From Cladorhizidae sp. MBARI D1340-BT2 (Eukaryota; Porifera; Demospongiae; Poecilosclerida; Cladorhizidae), in contig JAQNBH010000002.1 in assembly GCA_028752905.1 (NCBI GenBank), positions 38,534,277 through 38,598,276 of the forward strand: DNA of 64,000 nt, in the 5' to 3' direction. The position numbers and the translations under genes were made by a program. The notes below the pieces were generated by a model that did not search any database, was not told the origin of the DNA, and worked only from the letters and a program-made list of their open reading frames with translations. Of this stretch, positions 61,196-64,000 are shown piece after piece; within the stretch, counting starts at the first letter, position 1, and the number at the start of each line of letters is the position of its first letter.

Positions 61196-61404
61196 CACAG
61201 CGAGCACTAAAGCTTGCAAGACTAGCCAAGGACCCGCTTTCTCTTCAGGCTAAGGCTGAAAAGCCCTCAAGCACGTAGTACACATCACGCCCTAAGGTCA
61301 CACGAAAAAGGTTCCGCTACAATTGAATCAGTCCATACAGTTCTGGCTGCCCGTCACAGAAAATCTGTTTACTGTTCTTTTTTTATATGTGATGATCCCT
61401 TATC
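61196..61404. other. Unique sequence, no gene seen
   Basis: No motif or family could be recognised on either strand. Confidence 0.5.
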
Positions 61405-62756
61405 GGATCATGTAAAGAGTAAGAGTCCGGAAGTCGAAAAATCAGTGCGCATCAATTAATATTCGCGGTATATTATATTAAAAACGCACTTTTCTCTGCT
61501 TATCTTAAACGCGCGCGCTAAAATCACGGAGCTTTCAGAATAGCATCAAGAAAGGATACTCGAAGTGCTATCTCAGGACTACTAACACAAGTAATACAAC
61601 TTCATATTAACACAACTTCATAAAACAACAAATGCAGCATAAAAATAAAAAAACCAAAAAAAAAGTAACACAACTTCGTATCAAGACAACTTCAAAGAAC
61701 TTCATAAAACAACAAATGCAGCATCATGTGTTTTGAAAAAAATCAGCAGTCGTGCCGGCATTCTTCTCCCCTCCACATAAAGTCATCGAGGTATGAAGGA
61801 AGTTGATCACGACGAACCCCCTTCATCTTTATCCTCGCCTGCTAAAATCAATTTATCTAACATACTGTGTATATCTTGTGGTATAACTCACTCTATTCCA
61901 GTAGGATTCAACATTTTGTGTGCACACCTGTGACTGGATTTAGGAACTCTATTGAATGGTTAACAGTCCGATGAGCAACCACTTCAGGCAGAGAAGCAAC
62001 CTGTCTGTAAGCAGCCCACTGATTATCGCAACATGAGACCGTATGATAGGGAGTAATGTTGCAGCGTCTCTCCGGGGAAATATTTGCATGTAACCTGAAA
62101 ATTTGTGTTGAACAACTACATAGAATGGAGTGGAATTGTGATTGTTTCCAGCATACCCAGTGCAGGAGTATGACTGGTGTCCACCAATCCAAACACCCGG
62201 ATGGTGGCCGGGTCCCTATGATGCTGTATCCACAACAATTATAATAATGATTCTATAATGATGCTATTCTGATAATGATGCTATGGCCACAAGAATGTTC
62301 TGTTTATGTGACAATTGACAACACACTGAATTGGGACTCATGATGACTCCAGGCCCACCTAAGATTATTGGACAGCTAAGGGCTGTTGAGCAAACTTCCT
62401 GCAACCACTGGTACACATTAATTGCAGTTGGTCGACTGCACCTTCTTCACTTGCAGCAGCAGTAACTGGGTACTCTCTGCAAAAGGAGCCAAGTTTGCAG
62501 ACTAAGCATTGACTTCGCGAAGAAGCTCCCTTCAATAAATCTAAAAATATTGACATAGACATACAAAACAAGACGAATCGACTTTACGGTTTAACAGGCA
62601 GGACACCCCCATGCAAACCCATCTTTCAGGCTGGACTTCTTGCATCTAACCATAGTTACATTGCAACTGTACACCAAGTAACAAAAAATATACCGCGAAA
62701 ATTAATTGACGCGCACTGATTTTTCGACTTCCGGAGTCTCACTCTTTACATGATCC
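61405..62756 (-). mobile_element. Merlin-type DNA element
   Basis: Terminal inverted repeats of about 67 bp start GGATCATGTAAAGAGT at both ends, continue AGTCGAAAAATCAGTGCGC, and differ at about four positions. Flanking 8-mers (CCCTTATC and GGTTTATC) share only their last five bases, compatible with a worn 8-bp duplication, the size known for Merlin. The minus strand carries an IS1016/ISXO2-type transposase relic. Confidence 0.85.
61743..62571 (-). pseudogene. Merlin (ISXO2/IS1595-like) transposase relic
   Basis: Read on the minus strand. A possible N-terminal Cys piece (SQCLVC, MCTSGCRK, 62,365-62,571) comes first. Then DAATLLPIIRSHV, a gap, and DNQWAAYRQVASLPEVV with the second Asp. Next is HRTVNHSIEFLNPVTGVHT, and after one frameshift NVESYWNRV with the catalytic Glu and a donor at AGA|GTGAGT. 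The last exon (61,743-61,838) reads IKMKGVRRDQLPSYLDDFMW then a stop. The order and motifs match Merlin transposases closely. The first Asp block was not found, and frameshifts make it inactive. Confidence 0.87.
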
Positions 62757-62821
62757 GGTTTATCTATGGACAGTGACTTTATTGTGTAGTGTATATATTG
62801 TGTAGTGTATATGTTTATGTT

Positions 62822-62822
<1 letters not shown>

Positions 62823-62858
<36 letters not shown>
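62823..62858. repeat. (CA)n microsatellite
   Basis: About 17 uninterrupted CA dinucleotides. Confidence 0.95.
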
Positions 62859-62861
<3 letters not shown>

Positions 62862-63063
62862 CGTGACAGGCATTGTCATTTGTCTTGAATAGTCGCGTGT
62901 TGTACCACGCCCAATTTATTTATTTTTATTTTTATTTATTTTTTGTACACCAACACAATTGCATTATTTTAATGATGTAGAGTTAGAGTAATGATGATTA
63001 AATGAGCTGTGGGATGCGCCTTTCTGCTGTTGCCAAGGTTACATCCACATCTTTGACTGGGTT

Positions 63064-63170
63064 TCATCTGCTGCCACGAATACACATGATTGAAGACATT
63101 CTGCATCTTAGCCAACTCATCACAACAGAATAAGGCTTCTGCCTCTTGTGGGATAGCTTGTCTGCCAATC
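63064..63170 (-). pseudogene. Possible retroelement polyprotein scrap
   Basis: The minus strand reads RLADKLSHKRQKPYSVVMSW then LRCRMSSIMCIRGSR and a stop. A segment ending in PYS..M.WLRCR and IMCIRGSR is one I associate with repeated retroelement polyproteins of marine invertebrates; about five residues seem missing between CR.S and SIMC. The match is from memory of a pattern, so confidence is low. Confidence 0.35.
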
Positions 63171-63180
63171 TTTTATAAAA

Positions 63181-63795
63181 AGTGAGTATGCTTACATCAG
63201 GTATGCCAACAGAGTGAGTATGCTTACATCAGGTATGCCAACAGAGTGAGTATGCTTACATCAGGTATGCCAACAGAGTGAGTATGCATACATCAGGTAT
63301 GCCAACATAGTGAGTATGCATACATCAGGTATGCCAACAGAGTGAGTATGCTTACATCAGGTATGCCAACAGAGTGAGTATGCTTACATCAGGTATGCCA
63401 ACAGAGTGAGTATGCTTACATCAGGTATGCCAACAGAGTGAGTATGCTTACATCAGGTATGCCAACAGAGTGAGTATGCTTACATCAGGTATGCCAACAG
63501 AGTGAGTATGCTTACATCAGGTATGCCAACAGAATGAGTATGCATACATCAGGTATGCCAACAGAGTGAGTATGCTTACATCAGGTATGCCAACAGAGTG
63601 AGTATGCATACATCAGGTATGCCAACAGAGTGAGTATGCATACATCAGGTATGCCACAGAGTGAGTATGCTTACATCAGGTATGCCAACAGAGTGAGTAT
63701 GCATACATCAGGTATGCCACAGAGTGAGTATGCATACATCAGGTATGCCACAGAGTGAGTATGCTTACATCAGGTATGCCAACAGAGTGAGTATG
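63181..63795. repeat. 32-bp minisatellite, about 19 units
   Basis: Units read GTGAGTATGCTTACATCAGG then TATGCCAACAGA, with a CTTAC/CATAC variant and some 31-bp units lacking one A. Units abut without spacers. Confidence 0.95.
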
Positions 63796-63864
63796 TTTAC
63801 ATCTTATAGGTGAGACTGTATAAACACAGGAACTGTAGTCTAACCACAACTATGAATCCACACA

Positions 63865-63966
63865 TGTATTGTATCACGTGACTCCTAAGATAGAGCACAC
63901 CAGTTCTGTAGTGAATGTTTATAAAGAGCGATTGATCATTGTCAATATACTACATTGGCGACGAGG
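63865..63966 (+). promoter_or_regulatory. Probable LTR end and primer-binding site of a Ty3/gypsy element
   Basis: A stretch beginning TGTATTGTATCACGTGACTC contains a TATA-like GTTTATAAAGAGC and ends ATATACTACA at 63,954. TTGGCGACGAGG (63,955-63,966) follows directly; this is a common primer-binding-site form in invertebrate Ty3/gypsy elements. The left LTR boundary is a guess, because the second LTR is outside the window. Confidence 0.5.
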
Positions 63967-63979
63967 TAAAGCTAGAGAA

Positions 63980-64000
63980 ATGGCAGTGGCACTTCAAGTG
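63980..64000 (+). CDS. Possible gag start, cut by the window edge
   Basis: ATG at 63,980, 13 bp after the primer-binding site, opens MAVALQV and runs off the window. The short leader is usual for this element class. Seven codons cannot prove coding status. Confidence 0.35.

Noticed and set aside
63181..63795. CRISPR-like array of 32-bp repeats
   Set aside because: Units abut with no unique spacers and the sequence is eukaryotic.

Overview
The window is eukaryotic, almost certainly from an invertebrate animal genome. Genes are split by GT-AG introns, there are no operons or ribosome binding sites, micro- and minisatellites are abundant, and animal-type DNA transposons dominate. The exact host cannot be named from the sequence; a marine invertebrate such as a sponge or cnidarian would fit. 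I see no intact host gene. Almost everything is transposon remnant, tandem repeat, or one decayed kinesin gene fragment copied several times.

Layout. 1-2,340: a mosaic of short-period tandem repeats. 2,393-5,180: two head-to-head piggyBac-type transposase relics (PB4 on the minus strand, P2 on the plus strand). 5,488-35,006: three tandem copies (A, B, C) of a composite unit of 8 to 11 kb. Each unit holds, in order, a kinesin-8 fragment on the minus strand whose introns are filled with satellites, a spacer, a helix-turn-helix (HTH) exon, a TTAA-flanked piggyBac element (PB1), a second piggyBac transposase relic (P2), and a 27-bp minisatellite. 35,007-41,095: an unnamed repetitive ORF family, broken by a TA-flanked element (TcA). 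41,096-43,069: partial unit D, with an empty PB1 site. 43,070-45,191: a Tc1-type element (TcB). 45,194-49,124: partial unit E. 49,121-54,758: a third piggyBac (PB3) and a Kolobok-like element lying end to end and sharing a TTAA. 54,759-60,920: the tail of E, then unit F, again with an empty PB1 site. 60,921-61,195: a fragment of another unit. 61,405-62,756: a Merlin element. 63,064-64,000: a probable retroelement scrap, a 32-bp minisatellite, and what looks like the LTR edge, primer-binding site and gag start of a Ty3/gypsy element.

How the parts relate. Four piggyBac lineages and one Kolobok-like element use TTAA targets or belong to families that do. Several TTAA sites lie inside the 27-bp minisatellite that flanks P2. 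Copies of PB1 and P2 share the same inactivating lesions, so their number reflects duplication of the whole block rather than recent transposition. Units D and F preserve the site before PB1 landed, which gives a relative order of events. Unit A keeps two kinesin exons that were replaced in B, C and F by a diverged scrap of P2, so A is the least derived copy. No confident new functional system was found. The strongest unusual observation is the satellite-filled kinesin-8 fragment amplified together with a TTAA-transposon cluster.
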